From: Beta vulgaris subsp. vulgaris
Lineage: Eukaryota; Streptophyta; Magnoliopsida; Caryophyllales; Amaranthaceae
Direction of reading: 5' to 3'
Assembly (NCBI RefSeq): GCF_026745355.1
Contig: NC_079209.1
Span: 48,936,461 to 49,000,460 of the forward strand
DNA: 64,000 bases
Shown: positions 1-11,867 of the stretch, piece after piece
Numbering within the stretch: the first letter of the stretch is position 1
How the letters are laid out: each line of letters opens with the position of its first letter
Translations under genes and position numbers: made by a program
Notes under the pieces: model-generated
Database searches by the model: none
What the model saw: only the letters and a program-made list of their open reading frames with translations
What the model was told of the DNA's origin: nothing

Positions 1-570
1 TACAATTGTTGGGATGCAAATCAAAAAGAAATTTTTTAATGTTGTTTTCAGTTAGATAATCATGTTTAAAGTAAGGTGAATTTTTCAGATTTCATCACTA
101 ATGACCGTTCTCCAGTGAATTACAGATAACAAAGCAGGTCTATCAAGTTTGCAGTACCTTAAGTAGTTGCACAGATAGCAAGCTTCAATCTTTTGTTTCT
201 TGACTCTTGTTTGAGTGTTAATTCAGAACATAAAATGGAAGATTTTTTGGGAATGAGCTCTTTGTTTGTAGCTTATGTCTGATGAGTTTCGTAGGTGTCA
301 TGACACTAGTGAAAAAACTAATAGAGTTTTGTGTGTACCTTAAGAATGCTAGCTTATGTCTGATTAGTTTGATTTTTTTAGTTTTTGATTTATTTATGGA
401 ACTGTAAGGAACGCTTCATAACACATAATAATAATATAAAAAAAAAATTCTCCTTTATAATTTTTTTTAAAGGGCCTCATCTTAATGGATAGCACAGGAC
501 CTCCATATCTCATGAGATGGCCCTGCCCAAAATATATGATATGTATTAAATGTTTGAAAGAAAAAGAAAA
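1..570. other. AT-rich intergenic sequence
   Basis: No gene is supported here. Short open frames around 394-684 are chance frames in AT-rich sequence with no recognisable domain. Confidence 0.5.
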
Positions 571-580
571 GGAAAGCATT

Positions 581-655
581 TGGATCAGTGGTAAAGTGGT
601 AGGGAATGGGGGAAGGGGCGCTGGTTCGATTCCAGTTAGAAGCAGATTTTTTTTA
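581..655 (+). repeat. SINE-like / tRNA-derived relic with Pol III A and B boxes
   Basis: An A-box-like motif (TGGATCAGTGG, 581-591) is followed about 30 bases later by a perfect B-box core, GGTTCGATTCC (623-633), and then by a run of eight T (about 647-654) that could act as a Pol III terminator. The stretch between the boxes does not fold into a convincing cloverleaf and I could not find a good acceptor stem, so it is not an intact tRNA gene. A tRNA-derived SINE head or a decayed tRNA is the simplest reading. Confidence 0.45.
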
Positions 656-659
656 ACTT

Positions 660-3130
660 TTTGTTGTTTCGACTGCTGACTCATCAGTCATCACCACTCA
701 CATTAATAACAAGGCGTGCTTTTTTTCTTTGGCGTTTCAATCTCCAATTTTCCATTAATGTTACTCTTTTCTCTCTCTTCCTAACTCTCTCTCTCATTAA
801 TTTCTATATTCATACTCTTTTTTTTTTTTTGCAATTTTCCAATAAAATTAACTCTTAAACTTCTATTCCAACAAATTTGCGGAGAAGTTCAAGAGATGCA
901 TGTATGGTTTTAAATTGTATTACAACGATTTAATCTTCATTTATTTCATGAAATTGAAGATTAAACCTTCATCAACTTATATAGGGACATCATTCAGCTC
1001 CTTAATTTCCCTATATAAGCAACTCTCAAGACATGCAATATGTACCAAGCGAAATTCTGCTTATCGAAATACAATGCTCTCTGAATTCTAATCTACGCCA
1101 TTAGATTTTGAAGTAGTCTGGATAATTTTCTTTTTTCGATTTATTTAACTTTCGTTTTTGTTTTTGGGGTTCAATCATAATTCTGACTTTCTAATTGAAT
1201 GTATTTTTTACTTCTTTTTTTCTACAGATTTCAGATATAGTTGTTATTTCATCCAATTTCAAAGAATCGTGAATCATCCAAGGGTTATCAATTGGAATCA
1301 ATCAAGCAAATCTTCGTGTTTTCTAATCTATCTCTATTTTTATTTAATTTCTCATCTCTATTTATATCTAAATATTTGTTTGTTTATAATTATTTAATAT
1401 GTTGAGAAAATATTCTTCTGGGCATGAAAAACGCAAAAAAAAAGAGAGTAGAATAGTTGATTCAATCTCAAAAAGGTGCTTTGAACAGTTGCTTTGGATA
1501 TTTTTTATGAACTAAATATGAAGGGCCCAATTTTAAGAGTGTGTATAGGGCCCCTGCTATGTTTGCCCCGCCCCTGATAGACTTCATTTTAGACATTTCA
1601 ATGGAGTCGATTTTATCGATAAATTTAACATGAGTTCTCATACAAAAACAAACATAAATTGAACCAAATCATGCAAAACACAACCTGAACATGATTTCTA
1701 CCAACAACAATAAGATTTCCACATTCAAATTGCAAAGATAGGGATAAACTTCAAAACCCCCAATTTGCAAACCCTATATTTGAGTTCTGAGTTTAAAAAT
1801 TCAAAATTATATAATTTAATGATTCAAAGTATAAGACTTACATTTACCAAAAATAAACACAAAAGCACCGCCCAGACCACCAGAAACCCGCCGGAAAACG
1901 CTCACAACCGCCTTAAAAGTCGCGCAAAACCCGAATAAAACGCCTCTCATTATCTAGATGTGAAAAGCTTATGCTTTTTGGCGATGGAGTATGAACATTT
2001 TGATTCAATTGGAGGAGAGAGAAAGAAGGAGTGAGAGAGGGAAGCAACGGTTAGAATTATAAAATATTAACGTTGAGAAATTTGAGAAGAAGAGGAGAAA
2101 AGGAATTTAAAAAAATTGAGGTAAGAAATCCCCTTTCTATTTTTTATAATGGCCCTTTTTATTTCTTATTTATCCTCAATCAAACATCCCATAAGATTTT
2201 GATCTATATTATCGGTGATGTTTTTTTTTTTTGAAAGGTTTTGATAAGTGATCTTCGTTATGTTCTGTAAGTGTTAAATTGTCAAAATTATTCTTTTAAA
2301 TAGTATCAAACTTTGTAACTTGAACGCAGGCAATTTTTGTCCTGATCGGTAAGACACGACACCGACCTGGGTATAAAATACGAGTTGGGTCCTTCAAATT
2401 ACTGTCGAACCCAACACTAAACCCTAGTAATGTGTTAAATTAATGCGCATGTCATACGTGCATGATTTTTTTTCTCAAAACTTGCTATTTATTTTACATT
2501 ATAGTACTGATTATGATTAAAATGTGAAACTTTAGTAATTAGATGAATATAAATATATTATATTAATTCACTAATATAAAATTAAGATTGAATATCTAAA
2601 GTTGGACATGGTTACCAGACTCAAAAAGTTAGTGAGTGATTGTAATTTTTAATTTTATTTGATGTGTAACTGGATTTCGAATAAAAACAATAAACATAAT
2701 GAGACTTTACTTGAATTAAAAAGTATTGAAATCACTAATATAATGTAATTTGAGTTGACAATTTATGGAAGAAATGACATCACTTTCTTTTTTTCCTTGT
2801 TATTGAATTTACCTTTAATTATTTTTTTTTCAAAATTTATCTCCTACTTAATTTACAAATTTTTCTGAAATTAGAATTATGGATGGAAACCATTTGCTCG
2901 ACCGAACTTATCTCGATTTTTCGATTTGTAAATAGAGGTATTAAGGCTATGCTCTTTTAGACTAAGCTGAATTGAACTGAATTTGTCTGAACTGAACTGA
3001 ACTTAATTTGTATGAACTGAACTGAAGTGAATGAAAATTGTGAGAGAAAACTAAGTGAACTGGACTGAATTTTCTTAAAATGAACTGAACTGAACTAAAT
3101 TTTCCTGGACCGAACTAAACTGAATTTGTC
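660..3130. other. Intergenic sequence with degenerate repeats
   Basis: No supported gene. The stretch holds low-complexity T-rich tracts, a short GC-richer patch near 1860-1940, and a degenerate array of AACTGA units from about 2960 to 3125. That array directly abuts the Tourist element that follows, whose ends carry the same pentamer-type repeat. Confidence 0.5.
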
Positions 3131-3133
3131 TAA

Positions 3134-3944
3134 GGGCCTGTTCTCCCCAGCTTATTTTCAGTTCAGTTCAGTTCAGCTTCCATCAGTTCAGTTCAGCTCC
3201 ATTCTTTTATAACCATTTTGTTAAATATTATTATTATGTTGGTATAATTTATTTTACTAATTACTCTTATTATTATTATCATTATTATTATTATTAAAAT
3301 TTAAATATATATCATTACTATTAAGTATTATTATTATTATTGTTGTTGTTTCTATATATTATTTTGTTTATTATAGCTTTACTCATTATTATTACTATTA
3401 TTATTAGGAGGAACATGATTTAGGTCAAAGCACAAATAAACCCACTTTTTTTTAGCCCATAAACCAATCAAATCGCGTCAAGACGGTTTATGATGTAATT
3501 TTCGCGGTCCAACCCAATCATTATTTTTATTACTAAATATTTTATATTATTAAATCTAATTATTAAAATAGTAATATTAATTTACTTCTTAGATATTATT
3601 GTTATTATATATCATCATCAAGTATTAATATATTAATACAAATAATATAAATAATAATTATTAATTATCATTATTATCATTAATTATTATTATTATTATT
3701 ATTATTATTAATTTATGGTTATTAATATTATTTATTTATAACTATCATTTAAAAATATCCAAAATACTATTATTATTATTATTCATTATTATTACTTATT
3801 ATTTAATATTCATATTATTATTGTTTAAAATATTATTTATATATTTATTACATTCAATTCAATTCAATTCAGTTCAGTTCAGTTCAGCTCCAATAAGTTC
3901 AGTTCAGTTCAGTTCAGCTGTTTTATGCCGAAGAGAACATGCCC
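3134..3944 (-). mobile_element. Tourist-like (PIF/Harbinger) MITE with expanded ATT interior
   Basis: The 811-bp element has terminal inverted repeats beginning GGGCCTGTTCTC and ending GAGAACATGCCC, and is flanked by the 3-bp target-site duplication TAA (3131-3133 and 3945-3947). Sub-terminal AACTG/CAGTT pentamer arrays sit inside both ends. The centre (about 3220-3860) is almost entirely ATT/TTA microsatellite. A 218-bp relative in the opposite orientation lies at 13990-14207 and lacks the microsatellite, so the extra 600 bp is mostly repeat expansion. The TIR start GGGC and TAA duplication are hallmarks of PIF/Harbinger MITEs; orientation is relative to the second copy. Confidence 0.8.
3220..3860. 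repeat. ATT/TTA trinucleotide microsatellite block
   Basis: Long imperfect runs of TTA/ATT, including an uninterrupted stretch near 3685-3710, fill the centre of the Tourist element. Confidence 0.85.
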
Positions 3945-4331
3945 TAAATGGAACTGAATTGAACTGAATTTTTTTTAATGCAGTCCAAAAAAATAGAGAC
4001 TAAGAGACTTTGATGTGTACATACATAGCGCAAACCAAATGTTTTCTTGATTAGAACTCAAAAGCTTGTGTAACTACTTGGTGATCGAAAGCCATCTTTT
4101 ATACTTTCTTTAATCTTATGTCTATTTTAAAAAGAAAAAGACTGAGTCGAAAATTTGGCTATGTTTTGTGAAATTATGATTTTACAAACAAGGATTTGAT
4201 TGTGTTTTATTTAGAAAATATATAAATATTAATTTTCTATTTTATAAGTGGATTTAATTTCTTTATTATGAGTTCTTTTTTTACTTATTTCATTTTCTTG
4301 ATCTTTGATCGGTAATTGTTTTATTTCTCTA

Positions 4332-4571
4332 TTAGTCTTATATGCACGCAATGCGTGCGATAACGTGTGATAACAAATGTAGTAGAAAATAAAATTAATT
4401 GGGTAGAAAAACTGTCTTTACATTTTATTTTCTCAAAAAACTGATGTTTAGTTTAAATATCCTACTTCCCCCCCCCCCCTTTTCATTCAAATGAAACAGT
4501 TAGTTATCCTCTATTTTTTTTCCTTTTTCTATTTTTTGGTGTCCCCCATGTGTTGCCTTATATAATAGAGA
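4332..4571 (-). mobile_element. Short non-autonomous Helitron
   Basis: Read on the minus strand, the 240-bp element starts TCTCTATTATATAAGG (ending at 4571) and ends CTAA (4332-4335). The insertion lies between A and T. A hairpin precedes the 3' end: GCACGC (4344-4349), loop AAT, GCGTGC (4353-4358). These are the defining Helitron features: 5' TC, 3' CTRR, sub-terminal hairpin, A^T target and no target-site duplication. No RepHel coding remains. It belongs to the same family as the Helitrons near 12-14, 20 and 54 kb. Confidence 0.75.
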
Positions 4572-5950
4572 TTTAATTATGAACAACATCTTCTATAATC
4601 AATTAATTTTAGTATTTTCACATATGTTGATCTTTAGTTTTCAAGAGTACAAATGTTAATTAAGTTAGATGACAATACTTTCTCTATTTTTGTTATGTAG
4701 GGGACTATGTCTCATTTTTTCTAGTTAATTCTTTGTAATAAATTATCGCATTGTCTCTACTTGATTTATGTGTAATTTGTTTTGAAAAAAATGTCATGGA
4801 ACAATTTTCAGTGTTCCTTAATTTGATGGAATTTTATTTTCTGAATTAAGGTGAAAGTTTTAAGATAAGAAAGTGATTGCATGAAATATAAGCCAACTAC
4901 ATTTGTGTTGTTTTTAATTTGTACTCTATCAGGTCTTTATTATTAGTTTCCCGTATTTCTTTTTGGGATGTCCCTTATTAGTTTACTCATTTCTTTTGTT
5001 TCTATTTTTGGAATGGGACCACTAACTTTTCATTACACATACATTAAACTTTAATATAAAATAATAGTTTCTCTTTTTATCTATGACCCACAACATTATT
5101 TCTCCTAAAACTCTATGCAAAAGAAAGGGGTAAACTAATAAAGATCGGATTGAGTATTTCATAAATCACCTAAAATGATAAGTGATGTTGATCGAAGAGG
5201 GTATACTCTTTCATATAAAGTCTTACTTATGAGCTCATTAAGTTAAAAAAAAAAATTTGACATTTTTTTTTAAAAGAGAAATTTTATTAATTGAAGGCCA
5301 AACGGCATCTACAATAAATATTAAAGAAAAACAAGATACAATTAAACAAGGTTAAATCAAATTCGTCTTCGAAGAAACTATAATGAACTAAATCGAGCAA
5401 TACAGCGTAGCCCCCTTGTATTTGCTGAATCAAGCAGATATTGATGAAGAAGTCTATCATTCTGACATAGTTTGTAAAGAGCATTCTTGATCGAGCCATG
5501 TTAACCGCATTCGAGATTCCAATACTTTCATGTTGAATCTCGAACTTCAACTAATAAGAACAATTTATCATACCTAAAAACGACAAAAAAAAAACCACAC
5601 TCACAACTCCCATAGGGGAGAAGGAGATCTCCACAACAGAGACTAAAAACCCCATATACAGATACTAATTTATTCAATAAAACAAGAAAATGAATTAAAA
5701 ATTGAAAATAAGAGGGGAAAAGAGGCTTACCATGGATGAAATCGTTCATGGCAGCTCCTAACTGATGAAGAAGAGGTAGGAGAGGCTAGGATTTTAGAGA
5801 GAAAAGAGAGGGGGGAGGGGGGAGGTTGTTGCGAAGATTTCTTGTAGGTTTTTTTTTACATCACATAAGTTATAATGTTTGAAACCATGACTAATTTAAT
5901 TTTTTTTGAGATTCCTGTTATACTTGAGCAATTTAATTTCCATTCAATTT
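4572..5950. other. Intergenic sequence
   Basis: No supported gene. Minus-strand frames at 5287-5749 start after a CT-rich tract and contain a splice-like GTAAG, so a gene fragment is possible, but no domain was recognised. Confidence 0.4.
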
Positions 5951-5957
5951 GTCGTTG

Positions 5958-6106
5958 TTGCTATGAATAGCCCACTTGATGCCCTATGTACACTACGAAT
6001 GAAACATAAATCATTTGATATTTCATTGACGGATGTTCACATGCCTAAAATCAGTAGCCTTGAGCTCCTTGTTAAACTTGTCGAGAAAGAATTCAACTTC
6101 CTGTAG
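5958..6106 (+). pseudogene. Response-regulator receiver-domain fragment (type-B ARR-like)
   Basis: The translation of this stretch contains LDALCTLRMKHKSFDISLTDVHMPK followed by a leucine-rich stretch and a stop; the longest single motif to look for is TDVHMPK (about 6031-6051). In plant type-B response regulators the receiver domain has a similar run in which the Asp before VHMP is the phospho-acceptor, and here that Asp is kept. The next conserved residues (the GLY/PHE-rich segment and the later Lys) are absent: the frame ends about 20 codons on. No upstream acidic pair or downstream MYB-like DNA-binding domain was found within reach. I read it as a stray exon fragment, perhaps captured or left by a duplicated gene. 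A pseudo-response regulator is the alternative parent. Confidence 0.6.
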
Positions 6107-6109
6107 TAT

Positions 6110-8320
6110 GCAAGTATAATTTATCATTTGATCTGGTTCATATTTAATAATTTTTCTCTCAAAGCCTCTCCTTTTCGAATTTCCTTCTTCCACTATATAA
6201 AAAAAAGTCACTTAAAAACCATTATAACTTTCAAAACGAATGCTCAACTCTTTCTTTTATTGACCTTCTATTTTCTAGCAAGTCTTGTGTAAGCGCGACT
6301 TACAATAAAATCATTATAACAATAATTTCTTGCTTTTTGTTACAACCATTCCTTGTTTTTTTTTACTAGTGTTTATATATTTCAGTATTTTCACTTCATT
6401 TTCCTTTTCTTTTGACGGTTCTGCAAAGAATCTTATATTTTTTCATCTATACCTTAGAACTGAATATTTATTCTTGAACGGAATAATCATTTTTGTGTTC
6501 CTTTGCCGATCCTTGATGTCTCGGCTCGTCTCGTTGGGTATGACACGACATAACTTATAATGGTCCAATTTTCTTGAACTTCAATTTCTTATTTCAACTG
6601 TTTGATTTGAAATTCTATTTTCAATAACTAACACAACGAGCATTTACTGAAGTTGATAATCTATTGTAAGTCAAAATAATCAAAACAAAAATAATATTTC
6701 ACTGCCTTTAATAAATCAATTTGCCAAAACTAACTTTCAAATTTTTGTTAAAAACGACGTTTCTATCACCAAGGTTGCCAAAGGCTACCAGTGCAGTTAT
6801 CTAGTGTGTTGCCTTAGATATTTGGCATTGACTTCGCTTCGCATGTGGTGGTCACGTGATTATCTTTACTTTTATTTCCCTTTATTGTTCTGTGAGAAAG
6901 GGTACCAATGTAATTTACTCGACGGTAGGAAAGAAATAGTGAAGAACAAAAAAACACTTCAGATCATTTTCTGGGGTTAGTTGGTACTTGCCAGCATTGA
7001 AGACTCAAGTTCTATCACTACAACAATCTGTATCTCATCAAAGGAAATAAAAATTGGAAAATCTGAACTCTATTTAGTTCTGTATTATTCCTAAGTTATC
7101 AAAAATACATCACGTTCGAATTAAAAAAATATAACTCTAAACATTCTCCGTGTAATTAATTTTCCCCAATTTTCGTTTTTGTATAGTCCTAATAATCTAC
7201 TTATTCCACCACCACTAGGACGATTTTTAGCATTTTTTGTAATTTGTAGATTTTCGTTTTTTTTTTCGTATTTTGTAATCTGTAGATTTTTGTTTTTTTC
7301 GTTTTTTGTCGAACTTGTAGTTAGTTGGTTAGAAAATCACTCTACCAAGTCGCAAGTTTAATCATAATGTTAAGTTAACTCTAAATTAGTAAAATACTCG
7401 CATCTTTCAAGTTATTATATACCTTACAATATTAAGTTTGATAAAAAATCAAAGTAAAAATAATAATCTAGATATAATAAATTAATTTGGTTATAGAACA
7501 ATTTTGGTTGAGTTAAGTTCGATTTTTAATTAAAATTTGTCAAGCTCAACTCAACTTTTGTTCATGTAGTTTTAGTACAAGTAATTTACAATAATTGAAA
7601 TTTAATTATATTTTATGGTGTTTAGTCGTCCAAATCTTTTGGTTTGAAAAATTGGATCAAATAAGGCACGCATATCTTATTTTATTTAGTTAATATGAAT
7701 TATAGTTGAAATCTGGATAGATCATAAAAAAATTAAGTTGAACCTGATATTTATTGGGTCTAGTCAAGTTTTGTGTTAAAATTTGGTCGGGTTATAGTCA
7801 GGTTTGAGTTTGAATGCAGGTCTGTGTGGTCAGGACAAAATATAATCATGTCGGGTGCCTGTTAGGCCTGGGTAATCTCAGGTCAGGTTTCGGTCAGGTC
7901 TGGAGACTAACCCTCACAGGTCGAACCATGTTCAAATCAGGTTGACCCAACGATCAGATCTGTTTCTGACACCACTACTATATGATTACTCTTCTCAAGA
8001 GAAAACAAGTGATACATGATGACTTTGTACAATACATAATTCTTATTGTGCAATACAACAATAGATAAGAATTATCAATTTTCTTTCTATTTATTGTTTA
8101 TGTATCAACATTTTCATGTGTATACAATGTAGTCGATATTGTTATCTATGTATCGACATTTAATTTTATAAATATATCAGGCTTGTGATACCAAGAATTA
8201 TGCGTATCTTCTAAATAATGCCCAGGTGTCATTGGATTCAAATTAGGCGTGGCAAATAACTAATAAATTTGACAATAGTTAAGCCTTCTTCGTGTAAAAT
8301 GGGCAACAAAAATGAGAAAG
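6110..8320. other. Intergenic AT-rich sequence
   Basis: No gene was recognised. A short imperfect tandem repeat of a T-rich unit (GTAATTTGTAGATTTTCG type) lies at about 7235-7315, and degenerate CAGGT-rich sequence lies at about 7800-7960. Confidence 0.5.
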
Positions 8321-8324
8321 TTTA

Positions 8325-8505
8325 GCTCAAGTGTGGAGCTATGGGTGACGAAAATTGAAAAGTGATGCTCAATGTTGGAGCTATGGGCAACGAAAACCAA
8401 AAAAAGTGACGTTCAAAGATGTGTCTGTGGGCGACAAAAAGTAGAAACTTTCGCCTAAAGTGTATTATATGGGAGACACAATTAAAAAGGTGACGCCCAT
8501 AGAGT
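8325..8505. repeat. Degenerate tandem repeat, units of about 40-45 bp
   Basis: Four imperfect units share a core of the form GGGcGACaAAA followed by an A-rich stretch and GTGACG. The arrangement resembles the sub-terminal arrays of CACTA elements, but no terminus of its own was found. Confidence 0.5.
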
Positions 8506-8536
8506 TTTGGGTCGAGTTTAGTTGGGTAGATTTGTA

Positions 8537-8717
8537 ATTGGGTCGGGTGATAACTGAGTTGGGTCATAACTGGGTTGGATCACTGGTTGGATCACAACTG
8601 GATGGGTGATAATTAGGTTGGGTCACAACTGGGTTGGGTCATAACTAGGTTGGGTCACTACTAGGTCGGTGATAACTGGGTTGGGTCACAATTGGGTCGG
8701 TTATAACTGGGTTGGGT
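8537..8717 (+). repeat. Minisatellite AACTGGGTTGGGTCAC, left part
   Basis: Imperfect units of 17-18 bp with the core GGGTTGGGTCAC repeat about ten times. The array is interrupted by the CACTA element and resumes on the other side at 10278. Confidence 0.85.
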
Positions 8718-10277
8718 CACTAGTAGAAAAATGACGATTTGCGTCCCCTTATGTGCGTCGCACTGAAACGGAAACGACGCAAAAAGGCAATATGCGTCGC
8801 ATGCCACACTGTGTACTACGCAAAATATCAACAATAAAGTATCAGGGACGAAGAATATGCGTCGCACATGCCTTTGGTGCGTTGTAAAAGCCTAATGTGC
8901 GTCGGATTCACTGACTCATGCGACGCAAATCGTCTCCACCTTGAAAAAAAATTCACATTATCTGCGTCGCACGTGCCTTAGATTCGTTGCAAAATCACAA
9001 TTTGCGTCGGACCATTAGGCCCATCCGACGCAAGCTGGTCCCGCTCACTTTGTTTAAACCCTAGCGCCTCATCTAAACATTGCAGCGCCTCTCTCAACTT
9101 CATTTCACTGTCACTCTCACTCTCACTCCAACTTGATCTAGCGCCCCATCTTCCTCTCCCATCTCACTGTCACTCCCCCTCTCTCTCTTCATCTTCCTCT
9201 TCCATCACAACATTGCAGCGCCTTTCTCTCTATTAATCTCGCTGGAACTTCATTTTCATCATCTTCTTCATTTTTTCTGTAAGTTTCAAGAAGTGTAAGA
9301 GAAGGAAGCTTCTGCTAACGCTGAAGATCTGACCGTTAAGAAAGAGCTCATCAGCAGACGACATAGACGAGTCGATCTCCGGTGCCGGCGAATCAAATCT
9401 GGGTAATTTAGAACTGCAAAGTTACCTTCATAAACGCTTTAGATTTTAGTTTTTTTTGTATTAGATCTGATTTTATTTATTTCGGTTTTTTTAGTTTTGT
9501 TTTCTACTAGAAATCTGGGTAATTTAGGACTGTTTCTCGTCGGTTTAAAGGGTGAGGATTGAAGATTAATCTCTCATCGGTGAAGATTGAAGAACTTTAT
9601 TTCGTCGGTGAAGATTGAAGAACATTAAACTCTCGTCGGTTCAGATTTGTTTTTAGTTATGTTTTTTGAGTTTTCCCCTATGAATCAAGAAAGAAAATAT
9701 TTTCAGATTCAGTTTTTTGTTAATCTATTCAGATTTTTGTTTTTGTTCAATATTTTCATTTCATTTTGTTCGTGTATTTTGTTATTCTATTTCGATTCTT
9801 GTAGTTCTTGTAGTTTCTCAATTTTTTGTTAATCGATTCAGATTTTTGTTTTTGTTCAATATTTTTATTTCATTTTATTATTCTATTTCGATTCTTGTAG
9901 TTTGAGCTCTGATTCTTGTAGTTTGCAAGTTTGCACCTCATTCCTAGTTTTTTTTAATTACAAAAAAATTTCTTTTTTTTAAAATTGCAATTTGCGTCGC
10001 ACGTAGTCCAAGGTGCGACGCAAATCACTCATCTGCATCGCACCCTAGGCGATGTGCGACGCAGATTACCCTTTGAAGCTTAGTGTTGGGTTGGGGAGAG
10101 CCATCTGCGTCGCACCGTATACAACGTGCGACGCAAATAGCTAACTAATCTGTGTCGTTTTCGCATACGATGTAGATCAATTTTAGGTCATCTGCGTCGT
10201 GACCTGTGCCGTCGGACCCAGGTCCGACGCAAATAGTGGTCCAGGGTCCGACGCAAATCTACGTTTTTGTACTAGTG
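8718..10277 (+). mobile_element. Non-autonomous CACTA (En/Spm-type) transposon
   Basis: The element begins CACTAGTAGAAAAATGACG at 8718 and ends TACTAGTG at 10277. The 3-bp target-site duplication GGT is present on both sides (8715-8717 and 10278-10280). Dense sub-terminal repeats of TGCGTCG/CGACGCA in both orientations fill about 8745-9035 on the left and 9985-10255 on the right, the usual binding sites of the TNPA-type protein. The interior (9050-9960) has no transposase. It holds a CT-rich stretch like a 5' untranslated leader and a direct duplication of about 90 bp (9711-9800 and 9824-9902). At 1560 bp it would depend on a TNP2 supplied elsewhere; a broken TNP2 with similar sub-terminal repeats lies near 60 kb. 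Confidence 0.88.
9711..9902 (+). repeat. Direct duplication of about 90 bp inside the CACTA element
   Basis: Two adjacent copies share TTCAGATTTTTGTTTTTGTT and a following ATTCTATTTCGATTCTTGTAG-like segment. They differ by an indel of roughly 12 bases and a few substitutions. Confidence 0.7.
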
Positions 10278-10590
10278 GGTTACAACTGGGTCGGCTGCTA
10301 ACTGGGTTGGGTCACAACTGGGTGGATTTAACTATGTCATTGGCGGGTGAAGTTGGGTACGGATTAGTTTTGGGTCGGAAACAGGTTGGGTCTGGGTCAT
10401 TGTTCACGGGTGCAACTGGGCACGGGTCAAGCTGGGTCGGCCCAATTTAGGTTGGGTTACCAATTCCACAGGGTCAACTGGGCACGAGTGGACGCTGGGT
10501 CGGAATGGGTCGGCTTTCCAACCGAACACTCTCGGCTCGAAACAGATTGAATGTTGGTCGCATACGGGTTCACCCGTGGGTCGACCCAAT
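10278..10590 (+). repeat. Minisatellite, right part, grading into degenerate G-rich sequence
   Basis: Units with GGGTTGGGTCACAACTGGG continue to about 10335 and then decay into related GGGTCGG-rich sequence. Open frames here are by-products of the repeat. Confidence 0.65.
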
Positions 10591-10601
10591 TTTTTACACC
10601 T

Positions 10602-11253
10602 CTACGGATCCTGTCTCGATCCATTATAAGTAGTGGATAAAGATTGAGCAATTTAGGGTAGAAATCTAATTTTTCTCAAAAAGGGGTAATAGTATCTGAG
10701 GGAGTTGTCAACGAATTTTTAATGGGTCAAACTCATAAAGCATTTTCAACTAAAAAGGATCAACAATAAAAAAAGAGCTAAAAATCATGATTCAACCTTA
10801 TTGATCCCAAAACATAACTCCAATTGATTTCGTTCCAAAGATGCACCATATCAGCCCACACAAGAGCTCTGCAAGTTTTCCTCTGAAGGTGCATATTATT
10901 ATGATCAAAATCACGTAACTACAAGTTTACAATTATATTTAAAGGTGGGTTATTATTTAATCTCACAGAAAATGCTAAGATTTAAGCTAAGCCACATAAA
11001 TATTAAATGGATTTATAGGGAACCTAACGTAATATTACAATTGTCCAAATATTATATCTGAATATGTGACTCATATAACCTTTTAAACCTTTAACAATTG
11101 TTGGGTGAAAAGAAATAAAATAATATACGTGATTAAAATTAGGAAATATTTTGTCAAATGTACAAGAAGAAAATAAACTGAAAATAAAAAACAAAAAGGA
11201 AGAATTAATTATTTCATAGATGGGAAAAGGGAGAAATTTTTAGCACTTATAGG
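10602..11253 (+). repeat. Segmental duplication, copy A
   Basis: This stretch is repeated in the same orientation at about 36816-37491, beginning near GGATCCTGTCTCGATC and ending near GATGGGAAAAGGGAG. Copy B lacks about 185 bp present here (10872-11057) and has gained a Stowaway MITE. At the corresponding point copy A has the uninterrupted sequence AATATACGTGATTA (near 11123-11136). No coding function was recognised. Confidence 0.8.
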
Positions 11254-11496
11254 AAACTTACCACTTTTTTCTTGATATGGATTTGTTTGTTTGCTCTTGT
11301 ATCATTGTATGGATGGAACTTCAAACTTTGTTGACACTTATTTTGATACTGATTTTGCATTTGAGGGTCGATTTATTTAGGTTGGTTGTCTTTAACTAAA
11401 GCTCTCACATCCTCCACTAGAGATTAGCTCGCATTTAATAAAATACATAAAATTTTGTGTTATTTACTTCTGTTGTTTATTGTTTTTTATTTAATA

Positions 11497-11865
11497 CTCC
11501 CTCCGTCCCATAATATAGTGCTTGCATTCTTCTTTGGGTGTCCCAAAATGTTGTGCCTATTTCTTTTTTTATCAATTTGTTTGGACTAAATTATCCTTCA
11601 TTTCTACATGAAACTTTCCAAAATACCCCTACTTTCTTTTAAAATATGTGCCCCTATTTATTGTTTTACACCATTCCAAGGAATATTTATCGCTCTTTCA
11701 TTTTATTTTAAAGGAAAAAGAAAAAAAAAAAACTAGTTCCAAGACCAAAATACCCAATAAACATTTACTTAAATATATATTTTTGTGAAATCCTAAAACT
11801 CCTTCCATTTTCCTTAATTCTTGTGAAAAATGAGAAGTGAGCACTATATTATGGGACGGAGGGAG
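11497..11865. mobile_element. Stowaway MITE
   Basis: Inverted termini CTCCCTCCGTCCCATAATAT and the reverse complement are flanked by the TA target duplication (11495-11496 and 11866-11867). Length is 369 bp with no coding capacity. Tc1/mariner-type transposases act on such ends. Confidence 0.88.
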
Positions 11866-11867
11866 TA

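Noticed and set aside
5287..5749. Minus-strand frames after a CT-rich leader with a splice-like GTAAG
   Set aside because: No domain or homolog could be recognised. A gene fragment is possible, but I cannot support it.
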